A DNA stretch of 13,345 bases, from contig JAEUMX010000072.1 in assembly GCA_016791285.1 (NCBI GenBank), positions 1 through 13,345 on the forward strand, in the 5' to 3' direction. Positions 6,801 through 13,345 of this stretch are shown here, one piece after another. Numbering within the stretch: the stretch's first letter is position 1; the number at the start of each line of letters is the position of its first letter. The translations under genes were made by a program, and so were the position numbers. The DNA is from Burkholderiales bacterium (lineage in GTDB: Bacteria; Pseudomonadota; Gammaproteobacteria; Burkholderiales; JAEUMW01). The notes below the pieces were generated by a model. That model did not search any database and was not told the DNA's origin. It was given only the letters and a program-made list of their open reading frames with translations.

Positions 6801-7185
6801 CCTTCGCGGCATTGCGCCGCGCGCGGGTGATCAGTGCGGAGAGGTTGCCGTAGCCTTCGCGGTCGGTGGCAAGAAGGACTAGACGTGAGGCGGGAGGCGG
6901 GAGGCGGGAGGCGGAAGTCTCGTTTTCTCCCTTCCCCTTCCCCTTTCCCTCTTCCCTCTTCCCGCACAGCATAAGCTCCGCGCCAACGATGAGCTTGAGT
7001 CCGCATTCCTTCGCCGCCACGTGCGCGCGCACGACCCCGGCGAGCGAGCATTCGTCGGTGATGGCGAGCGCTTCGTAGCCGAGGGCGTGGGCACGCTGCA
7101 CGAGTTCCTCCGGATGCGAGGCGCCGCGCAGGAAGGAGAAGTTGGCGCAGCAGTGCAGCTCGGCGTAGGCGGGGACCGGAGTCAT
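3826..7185 (-). CDS. dnaE2: Error-prone DNA polymerase DnaE2 (ImuC), with in-frame repeat insertions
   Basis: A 1119-residue C-family polymerase that does translesion and damage-induced mutagenic synthesis with ImuA and ImuB. Order: PHP domain ([20 protein letters not shown], 7-26; [12 protein letters not shown]); polymerase core with PDIDVDF, in which D407 and D409 are the probable metal ligands, and [10 protein letters not shown] with D556 as the third acid; GQGSAANS-type finger segment ([18 protein letters not shown]); fingers [12 protein letters not shown]; tail with an OB fold ([18 protein letters not shown]). The catalytic acids are intact. Length is above the usual roughly 1020-1090 because four low-complexity segments interrupt it at about residues 74-102, 154-166, 817-862 and 889-916. 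All are DNA repeat insertions in frame. ATG at 7185 is preferred because it follows the imuB stop by one base (TGACATG), implying translational coupling. A GTG at 7200 is the alternative, and neither has a clear ribosome site. Confidence 0.95.
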   Translation of the reverse strand: MTPVPAYAELHCCANFSFLRGASHPEELVQRAHALGYEALAITDECSLAGVVRAHVAAKECGLKLIVGAELMLCGKREEGKGKGKGENETSASRLPPPASRLVLLATDREGYGNLSALITRARRNAAKGEYRFTWDDLADGVPGCLALLVPSPISPHASRFTPHAFLAERFPRRAWIAVELLAGADDRGHLARLTELSAQSGLPLVAAGDVHMHVRGRRALQDVVTAISRKTTVAQAGHALHPNGERHLRRREALARLYPPELLAETVRIAERCTFSLDELRYEYPEEIVPAGMTPIAYLRRLTDEGLRWRFAGGLPPQEWEAGGVRALVDHELALIEELRYEPYFLTVYDVVKFARSRGILCQGRGSAANSAVCYALGITEVDPTRMSMLFERFISRERNEPPDIDVDFEHERREEVIQYLYQKYGRDRAALAATVITYRPKSAVRDVGKALGLSLEQVDRLAKSMTWWDGRQIREERLREAGFDPGNPLINRVLAVVNALVGFPRHLSQHVGGFVIARGPLSRLVPIENAAMPERTVIQWDKDDLDALGLLKVDVLALGMLTAIRRALDLVSGCRGAPMTLADIPPEDPQTYEMIQHADTVGVFQIESRAQMAMLPRLKPANFYDLVIEVAIVRPGPIQGGMVHPYLRRRQGLEPVTYPSDAVKAVLERTLGVPIFQEQVMQLAVVAAGFTPGQADQLRRSMAAWRRKGGLWKFEQPLIEGMRQRGYPEEFARRIFEQIQGFGEYGFPESHSASFALLVYASAWLKRHEPAAFCAALLNSQPMGFYAPSQIVQDARRHDVEVRGVDVMWSEWDCTLEVGEARGERREAECQKREARGEKREGQFTSSRLHAFTHSRSSPPAVRLGLRMVKGLSRAGAERLAATRKEGGLPPSLLPPPALGSPPHASPFTPHPSSPFEDIARRARLDRRDLECLAAAGALASLAGHRREAFWHVTGIEHLPPVLEDTHFIEAPVAIAAPTEGEDLVADYATLSLTLGRHPLALLRDRLTRMRLITAAELNRLPHGRVARTAGIVTCRQHPATASGVTFVTIEDETGSVNVVVWRTLAERQRRELLASRLMGIVGTIEREGEVVHLLAGRLFDHTPLLGQLVTRSRDFH
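4440..4521. repeat. Heptamer repeat insertion (GGCGTGA type) plus G-rich tract inside dnaE2
   Basis: On the + strand 4445-4476 is a chain of GGTGA/GGCGTGA units, followed by the purine-only run 4489-4515 with many GGG blocks. Read on the coding strand this becomes [12 protein letters not shown] and a Leu/Pro-rich segment (residues about 889-916) that does not belong to the polymerase fold. The run of GGG blocks could form a G-quadruplex in the template strand. Confidence 0.75.
4600..4735. repeat. Octamer tandem repeat and inverted heptamer arms inside dnaE2
   Basis: Four tandem octamers, GCGTGAAT then three GCGTGAAG, occupy 4612-4643. Opposite-orientation units (TCACGC, TTCACGC, CTCTCGC) fill about 4656-4726. 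CTTCACGC at 4677-4684 is the exact complement of the octamer, so the segment can fold into a stem-loop. On the coding strand it reads [11 protein letters not shown], then [11 protein letters not shown] (residues about 817-862). Confidence 0.8.
6688..6726. repeat. Heptamer repeat insertion (GGCGTGA type) inside dnaE2
   Basis: The + strand carries AGCGTGA/GGCGTAA/AGCGTGA/GGCGTGA units. The coding strand reads [11 protein letters not shown] (residues about 154-166), within the N-terminal part of dnaE2 between recognisable PHP-domain segments. It is the same repeat family as the other three insertions. Confidence 0.75.
6881..6965. repeat. Perfect 7-mer tandem tract (GAGGCGG x4) and 41-base pyrimidine run inside dnaE2
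   Basis: GAGGCGG is repeated four times without error at 6887-6914. It is followed by a pyrimidine-only run at 6923-6963 on the + strand. On the coding strand these give [14 protein letters not shown] and [10 protein letters not shown] (residues about 74-102), which interrupt the PHP domain in a loop. A perfect 7-mer tract in a coding region is a candidate slippage site. Confidence 0.8.
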
Positions 7186-7186
7186 G

Positions 7187-8617
7187 TCAAGCGAATACAC
7201 CGTGGAGGAACCATCCGCCGGTCCCGCTCCTTGCCCTGAACACCCAGTACCTTGCGCCGGCTGCGTTGCGGGCGACGAAATAGTCGCGCGTCACGTCGTT
7301 GCCGTCCCACCAACCGCCCTCGATGCGCTCGGGACCGGCGAGGATCGTGAGCGATGCCGGCACTGCGCGGCCCGAATTCGTGCGCAGCGGTTTCGGCGCG
7401 TGGAGCAGCCACAGCGGCCGCGGACTGGAAGCCGACGCGACAGCGGCACTACCCGGCTCGGCGGGCTGCCACGCCAGCTCGGGCCGGTGATCGGGCACCA
7501 GGGCGAGGCCACAGACGGCGTCTTTGCCCAGTCGCGCGCGCAGCCGCTCCACCAGTACCAGACGGTTCTCCGCGAGCGTGTCCCGGTCGCCGAAGAAGGA
7601 GAAGTTGCGCGGTGCGAGCTGCATGGTTTCGGCCGCGGCGAGCGCGATCGATTCCACGCGATCCGGGAGTGCGACGTTCGCGAGCCGTTCACGCAGGAGT
7701 ACCAGCAGGTGCGCGGGATCGCGGCTCGGCATGGAGAGCGAGATCGACACCACCGTCGGTGCGCGGCGCTCGTGGCCGAGGGTGAGCGAGAGCTGCGTGA
7801 GACCTTGCCGGCGTGCCGCGAGCACTCCGCACAATTCGGCCAGCAGGCGCTTCGCGGGCAAGATCAGCGCCTCCACCTCCCACACCGGTGAAGGCAGATC
7901 GAGCCGCGCGGAGTGGACCTCCGGTGCAACCCACGGCGGGCGCGGATCGGCGCGATCGCCGAAGGCGCGATCGAGCTCGTCGAGCAGGCTTTCGCCGAAG
8001 CGGCGCGCGAGGCCGTCGCGGGGCAGCCGGCAGCATTCCCCGAGTGTGCGCACGCCGATCTTCTCCAGCGCATCGAGGACTGCGGTGTCCTGTTCGAGCA
8101 GGTCGATCGAGAGCGCGGCGAGACGGCTGCGAAGCTCGGTGGTTTCGGTCAGCTCCAACTCCAGCCCCGCGCGGGCGAGCAGGGCAGCGCCGGTAGCAGT
8201 CGGTGCGACGGCGCTGAACGCATCGAAGCCGAGTTCGGCAAGACCTCTTCGCACCTGGGCGAGCAGCGGTGACAACCCCCCGAACAGGCGCAGGCTGCCA
8301 CCGATCTCGACGAGCAGCGTCGCGCGCTCCGCGAGGCTCAAGGTGGGCGTGAACTGCAGCGCCCAGGCGGCGAGGCGCTCCAGCGTTTCGCGCTCGCGCT
8401 GCGCGTCGCGTACATGCACTGCAAGCCCGGGGGCGAGGGCGTGGGCGGCGGAGATCGGGATGCCGGGACGTATGCCGGCGCGCATGGCGGCGGCGTTGCA
8501 GGAGACTACCAGCGGCTGGTTGCCGGAGTTCGCGATGACGGTCGGACCGGGTGCGTCAGTGCCGCGGGTGAGCACCTCGATCGGCAGGGAAGGGAAATGC
8601 AGGGCAAGCCAGAACAT
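7187..8617 (-). CDS. imuB: ImuB, inactive Y-family polymerase-like mutagenesis protein
   Basis: A 476-residue Y-family polymerase homologue that acts as the hub of the ImuA-ImuB-DnaE2 complex, bridging to the beta clamp. The N-terminus ([15 protein letters not shown], 2-16) aligns with the Y-family DxDxFFAxVE block but lacks its aspartates. [14 protein letters not shown] (101-114) replaces the catalytic YSIDE region, so it should not polymerise; this loss is normal for ImuB. The helix-hairpin-helix-like part is [20 protein letters not shown] (185-204). QLSLTL (275-280) is a possible clamp-binding motif, unproved. The C-terminal ImuB signature is clear: [20 protein letters not shown] (428-447) and GWFLHGVFA at the end. 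The ATG at 8617 has AAGGAG eight bases before it, and the imuA stop lies 15 bases upstream, so the genes form an operon. Unlike dnaE2 it carries no repeat insertions. Confidence 0.92.
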   Translation of the reverse strand: MFWLALHFPSLPIEVLTRGTDAPGPTVIANSGNQPLVVSCNAAAMRAGIRPGIPISAAHALAPGLAVHVRDAQRERETLERLAAWALQFTPTLSLAERATLLVEIGGSLRLFGGLSPLLAQVRRGLAELGFDAFSAVAPTATGAALLARAGLELELTETTELRSRLAALSIDLLEQDTAVLDALEKIGVRTLGECCRLPRDGLARRFGESLLDELDRAFGDRADPRPPWVAPEVHSARLDLPSPVWEVEALILPAKRLLAELCGVLAARRQGLTQLSLTLGHERRAPTVVSISLSMPSRDPAHLLVLLRERLANVALPDRVESIALAAAETMQLAPRNFSFFGDRDTLAENRLVLVERLRARLGKDAVCGLALVPDHRPELAWQPAEPGSAAVASASSPRPLWLLHAPKPLRTNSGRAVPASLTILAGPERIEGGWWDGNDVTRDYFVARNAAGARYWVFRARSGTGGWFLHGVFA

Positions 8618-8632
8618 GAGCGCAGCTCCTTG

Positions 8633-9358
8633 TCATTCCCATTCCAGCGTGGCAGCCGGTGGAGCGACCGTGTCGCCGGGGCGCGGCACGTCGAGGAGGA
8701 GCGGTGCTGGCACGGCGCCGCCACGCCGCTTCAGGATCGCAACCCGGAGCTTGCCGGAGCGTGTGGATGCGACCGCGGAGGCAAGCGGGGCGCCCGCGGC
8801 ATTCTCCGGCAAGGAGGTTGTGGACAGGGCTAGCCGCAGCGCCGCGGGCGAGGCAGCCGTGACGAGCGTCGCCGGAGAGAAATACACGCCCCAGCCACCG
8901 CCCGCTTCCGCCGCGAGCTGCAACCGGCGTGCGGCGCGCTCGGTGAGGAACGGCGGCCAGGCGAGCACGGCACTGCAACTGCCGGAGCGCAGCGCCTGCT
9001 CCATCGCCCACAGGATGTCGCCGCTCTTTTCAGGACGGATCATCACCACCTGCGCGAGGTCGATGCCTGCCGCGGCGAGCGCGGGGGCGTAAGGCAGGTG
9101 AGGTGGCGCGATGAACGCGAGCCAGAGATCCTGGCGCGAGAGTCGCGCGAGCGCCGGGGCGAGCAGCGAGAGCTCGCCGATGCCTTCGCGCTCGGGCAGG
9201 ATCTCGGTGAGCGCACCGCGCGGCCAGCCGCCGCCGGGCAGCAGTGCGTCGAGCGCTGGAAAGCCGGTGGGAATGCTCGGGACCGTGACGCGCGCAGCCT
9301 CGCCCCCGCGCCAGACGTCGGCCCGGGCGAGGACGTCCTGCAGAGCGGTCGGGCGCAT
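8633..9358 (-). CDS. imuA: ImuA, RecA/SulA-like translesion-synthesis accessory protein
   Basis: A 241-residue RecA-fold protein, first gene of the mutagenesis cassette. IPTGFPALDALLPGGGWPRG (29-48) is the typical ImuA/RecA N-terminal block. The following TEILPEREGIGELSLL (51-66) stands where RecA has its Walker A but lacks the GKT, as is usual in ImuA. DLWLAFIAPPHLPYAPALAA (77-96) and a strand-helix repeat continue the fold, and the tail ends in DVPRPGDTVAPP and LEWE. The ATG at 9358 is chosen because the family starts with a short helix before this block. The open frame continues 168 codons upstream, but only antisense to the glycosyltransferase gene. No Shine-Dalgarno sequence is evident. 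I could not find a LexA box (CTGT-N8-ACAG or similar) in the 94-base gap upstream, although such cassettes are usually SOS-controlled. Confidence 0.88.
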   Translation of the reverse strand: MRPTALQDVLARADVWRGGEAARVTVPSIPTGFPALDALLPGGGWPRGALTEILPEREGIGELSLLAPALARLSRQDLWLAFIAPPHLPYAPALAAAGIDLAQVVMIRPEKSGDILWAMEQALRSGSCSAVLAWPPFLTERAARRLQLAAEAGGGWGVYFSPATLVTAASPAALRLALSTTSLPENAAGAPLASAVASTRSGKLRVAILKRRGGAVPAPLLLDVPRPGDTVAPPAATLEWE

Positions 9359-9452
9359 GATCGTTACATATCGGGACCGCGTGCGTACCGCAGCTGCGTC
9401 ACGCCGTTTGGACAAGGTCGCGAGGTGGCGGTTGCCATACGGCTTGGCGATG

Positions 9453-10655
9453 TCACACGAGTTTCCGATAGAGCGCGAGCACTTCCTGGGCGATCGCCTT
9501 CCAGCTGAAGTGCTCGACCGCCCGGTTGCGGCTCGCTTCGCCCATCGCCCGGCGCAGCTTGTCGTCGGCGACGATGCGGTTGATCGGCGCGGCGAGGCTG
9601 CGGGCGAAAGCCTCGGGGTCGACCGCCTCGAACGGGCTTTCGCGATGCTGCTCGAACTCGACCAGGTAGCCGGTCTCGCCGGGCAGGATGATCTCCTTGA
9701 TCCCACCCACGGCGCTGCCGACGACGGGGGTGCCGCACGCCATGGCTTCGAGATTGATGATGCCGAAGGGCTCGTAGATCGAGGGGCAGCAGAACACCGC
9801 GGCGTGTGAATACAGCTCGATCTTGGCGGCGGTGTCGACCCATTCCCGAATCCAGATGACATTGGGTCGCGTCTTCTGCACCGCCTGCACGCGCTCGGTC
9901 ATCTCCTGCCCGATCTCTGGCGTATCGGGCTGCCCGGCGCACAGCACGATCTGCACGCGCTCGTCGATGTGGCGGATGGCGTTGACGAGGTGGATGATGC
10001 CTTTCTGCCGCGTGATGCGGCCGACGAAGAGCACGTAGGGCATCGTCGGATCGATGCCGAAGCGCTCCAGCGTCGCGGTGCTGGTGACGGGATGGAATTC
10101 GTCGGTGTCGATGCCGTTGTAGATGACCTCGATCTTGCGCTCGTCGACGTCGAAGAGATCGAGTACGTCCTGCTTCATGCCGCGCGAGACGGCGATGATG
10201 GCGTCGGCCCGCTCCATCGCGGTCTTCTCGATCCAGGTCGAAAGATCGTAACCATGACCGAGCTGCTCGCGCTTCCACGGACGATGCGGCTCCAGCGAAT
10301 GCGTCGTGAGTATGAACGGCACGCCGTAGCCGATCTGCGCCAGAATCCCGCCGAAATGCGTGTACCACGTGTGGCAGTGGACCACCTGGGCGTCGACCGG
10401 TTCGGCGTTGAAGGCGATGCAGTTGGTGAAGGCGGACAGTGTCGACTTGAGCCCCGCGTCGGTGCGCGCGAAGAGCGCAGGGTCCGCCGTGAACCCGCGG
10501 GCGGCGAGATTCCCCTCCTGTGTCGCCTGATCGCCGAAACAGCGCACCTCGACTTCGATCAGCTTGGCCAGCTCGCGGCTCAGGTACTCGACGTGGATGC
10601 CCGCACCGCCATAGACGTTGGGGGGGAATTCGTTGGTGAGGAACAGCGCTTTCAT
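9453..10655 (-). CDS. GT4 glycogen synthase / maltose-1-phosphate synthase (Corynebacterium type)
   Basis: A 400-residue GT-B fold, family GT4 glycosyltransferase. N-terminal domain: TNEFPPNVYGGAGIHVEYLS (7-26), the nucleotide-sugar glycogen synthase start with a Gly-rich loop, then VVHCHTWYTHFGG (91-103) and FILTTHSLEPHRPWK (114-128). C-terminal domain: VIYNGIDTDEFHP (177-189), VLFVGRITRQKG (208-219) with R213 and K218 for the sugar-nucleotide phosphates, and EPFGIINLEAMACGTPVVGS (295-314) carrying the EX7E motif (E295, E303). This matches the Corynebacterium-type GlgA family, some members of which are GlgM, making alpha-maltose-1-phosphate from glucose-1-phosphate and ADP-glucose for the GlgE pathway. 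Which product applies here cannot be decided, since no glgE, glgB or glgC is in the window. GGGAGG lies four bases before ATG. It is cytoplasmic. Confidence 0.88.
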   Translation of the reverse strand: MKALFLTNEFPPNVYGGAGIHVEYLSRELAKLIEVEVRCFGDQATQEGNLAARGFTADPALFARTDAGLKSTLSAFTNCIAFNAEPVDAQVVHCHTWYTHFGGILAQIGYGVPFILTTHSLEPHRPWKREQLGHGYDLSTWIEKTAMERADAIIAVSRGMKQDVLDLFDVDERKIEVIYNGIDTDEFHPVTSTATLERFGIDPTMPYVLFVGRITRQKGIIHLVNAIRHIDERVQIVLCAGQPDTPEIGQEMTERVQAVQKTRPNVIWIREWVDTAAKIELYSHAAVFCCPSIYEPFGIINLEAMACGTPVVGSAVGGIKEIILPGETGYLVEFEQHRESPFEAVDPEAFARSLAAPINRIVADDKLRRAMGEASRNRAVEHFSWKAIAQEVLALYRKLV

Positions 10656-10693
10656 CGGGCCTCCCGGGGGTGTGTACCTTGTGCTTGCGCGCG

Positions 10694-10699
10694 ATTATA
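10694..10699 (-). promoter_or_regulatory. Candidate -10 (TATAAT) for the GT4 glycogen synthase gene
   Basis: Read on the - strand, a perfect TATAAT lies 38 bases before the start codon at 10655, within the copA-to-glgA gap. The -35 region is poor: a TTGAGT is 21 bases upstream and the 17-base position reads GTCGGA. It would let the gene be transcribed independently of copA. Confidence 0.4.
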
Positions 10700-10722
10700 C
10701 CCAGCTCAACGGGCGATCCGAC

Positions 10723-13101
10723 TCAACGCGGCTTCCAGCGCTTGAGCGACAGCGAGTTCGTCACCACCGACACCGAGCTCATCGCCATCGCCGCGCCGGC
10801 GATCACGGGACTGAGCAGTCCGAGTGCGGCAAGCGGGAGGCCGAGTACGTTGTAGACGAACGCGAAGAAGAGGTTCTGGCGGATCTTGCGCACCGTTGCG
10901 CGCGAGAGCAGGACCGCATCCGCCACGCCCGCGAGATCGTTGCGCATGAGCGTCACGTCGGCGGCTTCGATCGCGATGTCGGAGCCGGAGGCGAGCGCGA
11001 AGCTCACGTCGGCGGCCGCCAGGGCCGGCGCGTCGTTGATGCCGTCTCCGGCCATGCCGACCCGGCGCTCGGAACCCTTCAGCGCAGAGACGGCAGCGGC
11101 CTTGTTCTGCGGCAGGATGCCGGCCTCGACGCGCTCGATGCCGGCCTCGCGTGCGATGCGCGCCGCGGTGCCGGCGTTGTCGCCGGTGAGCATGACGACG
11201 TCGACGCCGAGCGCGCGCAATCTCGCTACCGCCTCCCGCGAGGTGGGGCGCAGCGCATCGGCGATGGCGATGAGACCGAGCGCGCGCTCGGTACTCCCGA
11301 GCGCGACGACGGTGCGACCTTGCTCGGACAGCGATCGGGCAAGCGGCGCATCGACCGCGACCCCTTCCGCCTCGAGGAAGCCCGTGGCGCCGAGCACGTA
11401 GCGCCTGCCCTCGACCTCGCCCGTCACGCCCTTGCCGGCTTCCGCGCGGAAATCCCTGACCGGCGCCGGTGGAATGCCGGCCGCGCGTGCCGTCTCGATG
11501 ATCGCCTTGGCGAGCGGATGTTCCGAGCCTTGCTCCAGGCTCGCCGCGACGCGCAGGACCTCCTCGCGCGTGGCTCCCGGTGACGGCTGGACGTCGGTCA
11601 CGACGGGCCGGCCCTCGGTCAGCGTGCCGGTCTTGTCGACGGCGAGTGTGGTGATCGCGCCGGCGCGCTCCAGCGCCGCGGCGTTGCGCACCAGAATGCC
11701 GAACTGCGCGCCGCGGCCGGTGCCGACCATGATCGCGGTCGGCGTCGCGAGCCCGAGCGCGCAGGGGCAGGCGATCACGAGCACCGCGACCGCGTTGATC
11801 AGCGCGGCGGTGAAGTCCCCGGCCACGATCCACCAGCCGGCAAGAGTGGCGAGCGCGATGGCCACCACCACGGGGACGAAGATGCCGGACACCACGTCCG
11901 CCAGGCGCTGGATCGGCGCCTTGCTGCCCTGCGCCTGCTCGACCAGCCGCACGATCTCCGCGAGCTGGGTGTCGGCGCCGACACCGGTGGCGCGGACGCG
12001 CAGCATCCCCTGCTGATTCTGGGTCGCGGCGAAGACCCGGCTGCCGGCGTGTTTCGTGACGGCTACGCTTTCGCCGGTGAGCATGCTCTCGTCCACGCTC
12101 GAGTCGCCGTCGATGACCGCACCGTCGACCGGAATGCGCTCGCCGGCGCGCACGATCACCTCGTCGCCCGCGTCGAGCTCTGCCACGTCGACCTCCGCGA
12201 TCGTGCCGTCGCGCACCACCCGCGCCGTCTTCGGCTGCAGCTTGACGAGCGCTTCGATGGCGGCCGAGGTCTTGCCCTTCGCGCGCGCCTCCAGCACCTT
12301 GCCGACCATGACGAGCGTGATGACCGCCGCGCTCGCCTCGAAGTAGACGTGCAGCGCATGCAGACCGAACACCGTCACCACGGCGCTGAACAGCCACGCC
12401 ATCGAAGTGCCCAGCGCGACCAGCACGTCCATGTTCGCCCCGCCGCCCCGCAGCGCCTTCCAGGCGCCGGTATAGAAGCGCCAGCCGAACCAGAACTGCA
12501 CGGGTGTCGCGAGCGCAAGCTGCAGCCAGCGCGGGAGCAGATCGCCGTGACTGGGGCCCATGGCGAACATCTGCAGCACGAGCGGCAAAGTGAGCGCGGC
12601 GGCGAGCCAGAAGTCGCGCAGCTCCCTTCGATACTGCTCGGCGCGCCGCGCCTTGTCCTGCTCGCGGTCGGCACCCGACACTTCGCGTGCACCGTAACCC
12701 GCGCGCTCGATCGCTGCGATCAGTTCGCCGATCCCGATACTGCCCGGCGGGTACGTGACTCGGGCACGCTCGGTGGAGAGGTTGACGGCGGCGCTCACGC
12801 CCGGCAGCTTGCCGAGCACTTTTTCGATGCGGGCCGCGCAGGCGGCGCAGGTCATGCCGGAGATGGCGAGTTCGACACTGCGCGTGGGCACCGTGAAGCC
12901 CGCGCCCTCGATCGAGTGGACCAGCGCGTCGGCGGGTGTCGCCGCGGGATCGAAGTCGATTTGCGCTTTCTCCGCCGCGAGATTGACCGCCGCCGACACA
13001 CCCGGCAGGCGATTCAGGGTCTTCTCCAGTCGCGTCGCGCAGGCTGCGCAGGTCATGCCTTCGACGGGGAGCTCGATGCGCCGGTGGGTCGTGGTATCCA
13101 T
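10723..13101 (-). CDS. copA: Cu(+)-exporting P1B-type ATPase CopA, two HMA domains
   Basis: A 792-residue inner-membrane pump that uses ATP to expel Cu(+) to the periplasm. Two heavy-metal-binding domains come first, each with GMTCAAC (CxxC at C18/C21 and C85/C88). They are near copies of each other ([10 protein letters not shown] in both). Membrane helices follow at about 165-270. The actuator motif is TGES (342-345). The transmembrane metal site CPC (445-447) is joined by YN in [12 protein letters not shown] (745-756) and [11 protein letters not shown] (774-784), the Cu(+) signature. The catalytic Asp is D489 in [11 protein letters not shown] in SEHPLAK (526-532), TGDN (639-642) and GDGINDAP (685-692) complete the P-type machinery. 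All key residues are present. The ATG at 13101 is chosen because upstream residues lack family sequence, though no ribosome site is clear. No CueR-type operator was recognised upstream. The next gene downstream is the GT4 synthase. Confidence 0.95.
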   Translation of the reverse strand: MDTTTHRRIELPVEGMTCAACATRLEKTLNRLPGVSAAVNLAAEKAQIDFDPAATPADALVHSIEGAGFTVPTRSVELAISGMTCAACAARIEKVLGKLPGVSAAVNLSTERARVTYPPGSIGIGELIAAIERAGYGAREVSGADREQDKARRAEQYRRELRDFWLAAALTLPLVLQMFAMGPSHGDLLPRWLQLALATPVQFWFGWRFYTGAWKALRGGGANMDVLVALGTSMAWLFSAVVTVFGLHALHVYFEASAAVITLVMVGKVLEARAKGKTSAAIEALVKLQPKTARVVRDGTIAEVDVAELDAGDEVIVRAGERIPVDGAVIDGDSSVDESMLTGESVAVTKHAGSRVFAATQNQQGMLRVRATGVGADTQLAEIVRLVEQAQGSKAPIQRLADVVSGIFVPVVVAIALATLAGWWIVAGDFTAALINAVAVLVIACPCALGLATPTAIMVGTGRGAQFGILVRNAAALERAGAITTLAVDKTGTLTEGRPVVTDVQPSPGATREEVLRVAASLEQGSEHPLAKAIIETARAAGIPPAPVRDFRAEAGKGVTGEVEGRRYVLGATGFLEAEGVAVDAPLARSLSEQGRTVVALGSTERALGLIAIADALRPTSREAVARLRALGVDVVMLTGDNAGTAARIAREAGIERVEAGILPQNKAAAVSALKGSERRVGMAGDGINDAPALAAADVSFALASGSDIAIEAADVTLMRNDLAGVADAVLLSRATVRKIRQNLFFAFVYNVLGLPLAALGLLSPVIAGAAMAMSSVSVVTNSLSLKRWKPR

Positions 13102-13163
13102 GTCGCAGTCAGAATGGGGCGCCGGCCCGGCGAAATCAAGCCTCCCCCCTCCCGCCCCGCCGG

Positions 13164-13188
13164 TTGCCGCGAGTAGTCCCCATATAAT
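13164..13188 (+). promoter_or_regulatory. Candidate promoter for the ABC transporter binding-protein gene
   Basis: A perfect TATAAT at 13183-13188 lies 32 bases before the start codon at 13221. A TTGCCG sits at 13164-13169, but the 13-base spacer is too short for a standard sigma-70 promoter, so the -35 is doubtful. The -10 itself and its position are good. It lies in the divergent region shared with copA. Confidence 0.4.
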
Positions 13189-13220
13189 CTCGTGCCTCGT
13201 TCCCGACCGCGGATCCTTCC

Positions 13221-13345
13221 ATGACCAGACTTCGCTCGACCGTGCTCGGCCTGCTGCTTGCCGTTCTGGCGCTGCCGGCCTGGTCCGCGTCGCGCGAGAT
13301 CGTCCGCATCGGCTTCGCGGCACCGCTCACCGGTCCGCAGGCGCA
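13221..13345 (+). CDS. ABC transporter substrate-binding protein, branched-chain amino acid type (5' partial)
   Basis: The first 41 residues are visible before the window ends. [20 protein letters not shown] is a classic Sec signal peptide with a basic start and a Leu-rich core, with probable cleavage after WSA. The mature part begins [17 protein letters not shown], the characteristic first strand of LivJ/LivK-type periplasmic binding proteins ('IKIGxAxPLTGPxA'). No lipobox Cys is present, so the protein should be free in the periplasm. Substrates of this family range from branched-chain amino acids to amides and aromatics, so the ligand cannot be named. The gene is divergent from copA with 119 bases between start codons. 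The ribosome site is weak (GGATCC before ATG). Confidence 0.85.
   Translation, partial: MTRLRSTVLGLLLAVLALPAWSASREIVRIGFAAPLTGPQA

Noticed and set aside
7524..9092. Long + strand open frame (522 codons) opposite imuB and imuA
   Set aside because: Ser/Arg/Ala-rich low-information content spanning two real antisense genes; a shadow.
10618..13176. + strand open frames opposite copA (for example 10618-11583 and 12049-13176)
   Set aside because: They lie opposite a complete CopA with all motifs and have Arg-rich shadow composition.
13102..13220. CueR or CsoR operator upstream of copA
   Set aside because: No ACCTTCC-type inverted repeat or other convincing dyad was found in the divergent gap.

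Overview
This is GC-rich, densely coded bacterial chromosome. An imuA-imuB-dnaE2 mutagenesis cassette, a Corynebacterium-type glycogen synthase, a two-HMA CopA and a Liv-type periplasmic binding protein together suggest a proteobacterium, most likely a betaproteobacterium. This is inferred from gene content only.

Left third (1-3801, all genes on +): an accessory region with defence-like and toxin-antitoxin genes and broken gene pieces. It starts with the 3' end of an unrecognised gene (1-324). Next is a gene-poor stretch holding a relic of an IS91-type transposase and a possible relic of an RND efflux adaptor. Two probable defence or selfish genes follow: a Uma2-family nuclease-like protein (671-1189) and a TIR-domain protein with an unassigned C-terminal half (1247-2317). 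A second gene-poor stretch (2318-2701) holds a broken NodT/OprM-type outer-membrane efflux fragment joined directly to a broken Xre antitoxin fragment. Then come a Phd-VapC toxin-antitoxin pair (2702-3372) and an intact Xre-type antitoxin (3415-3801) with no visible cognate toxin.

Middle (3826-9358, all on -): a translesion mutagenesis cassette transcribed imuA > imuB > dnaE2. ImuA and ImuB are accessory proteins and DnaE2 (ImuC) is the error-prone C-family polymerase. dnaE2 carries four in-frame insertions of heptamer/octamer repeats with tandem tracts, hairpin-capable arms and G-rich or pyrimidine-only runs. Slippage in these could switch the polymerase on and off.

Right part (9453-13345): a glycogen/maltose-1-phosphate synthase-type GT4 glycosyltransferase (-), a Cu(+)-exporting P1B ATPase CopA (-), and divergently the start of a branched-chain amino acid-type ABC transporter binding protein (+), cut by the window end.

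The most interesting points are the repeat-invaded dnaE2, the efflux-operon relics flanking the Uma2/TIR pair, and the 96-bp Xre direct repeat that brackets the Phd-VapC module.
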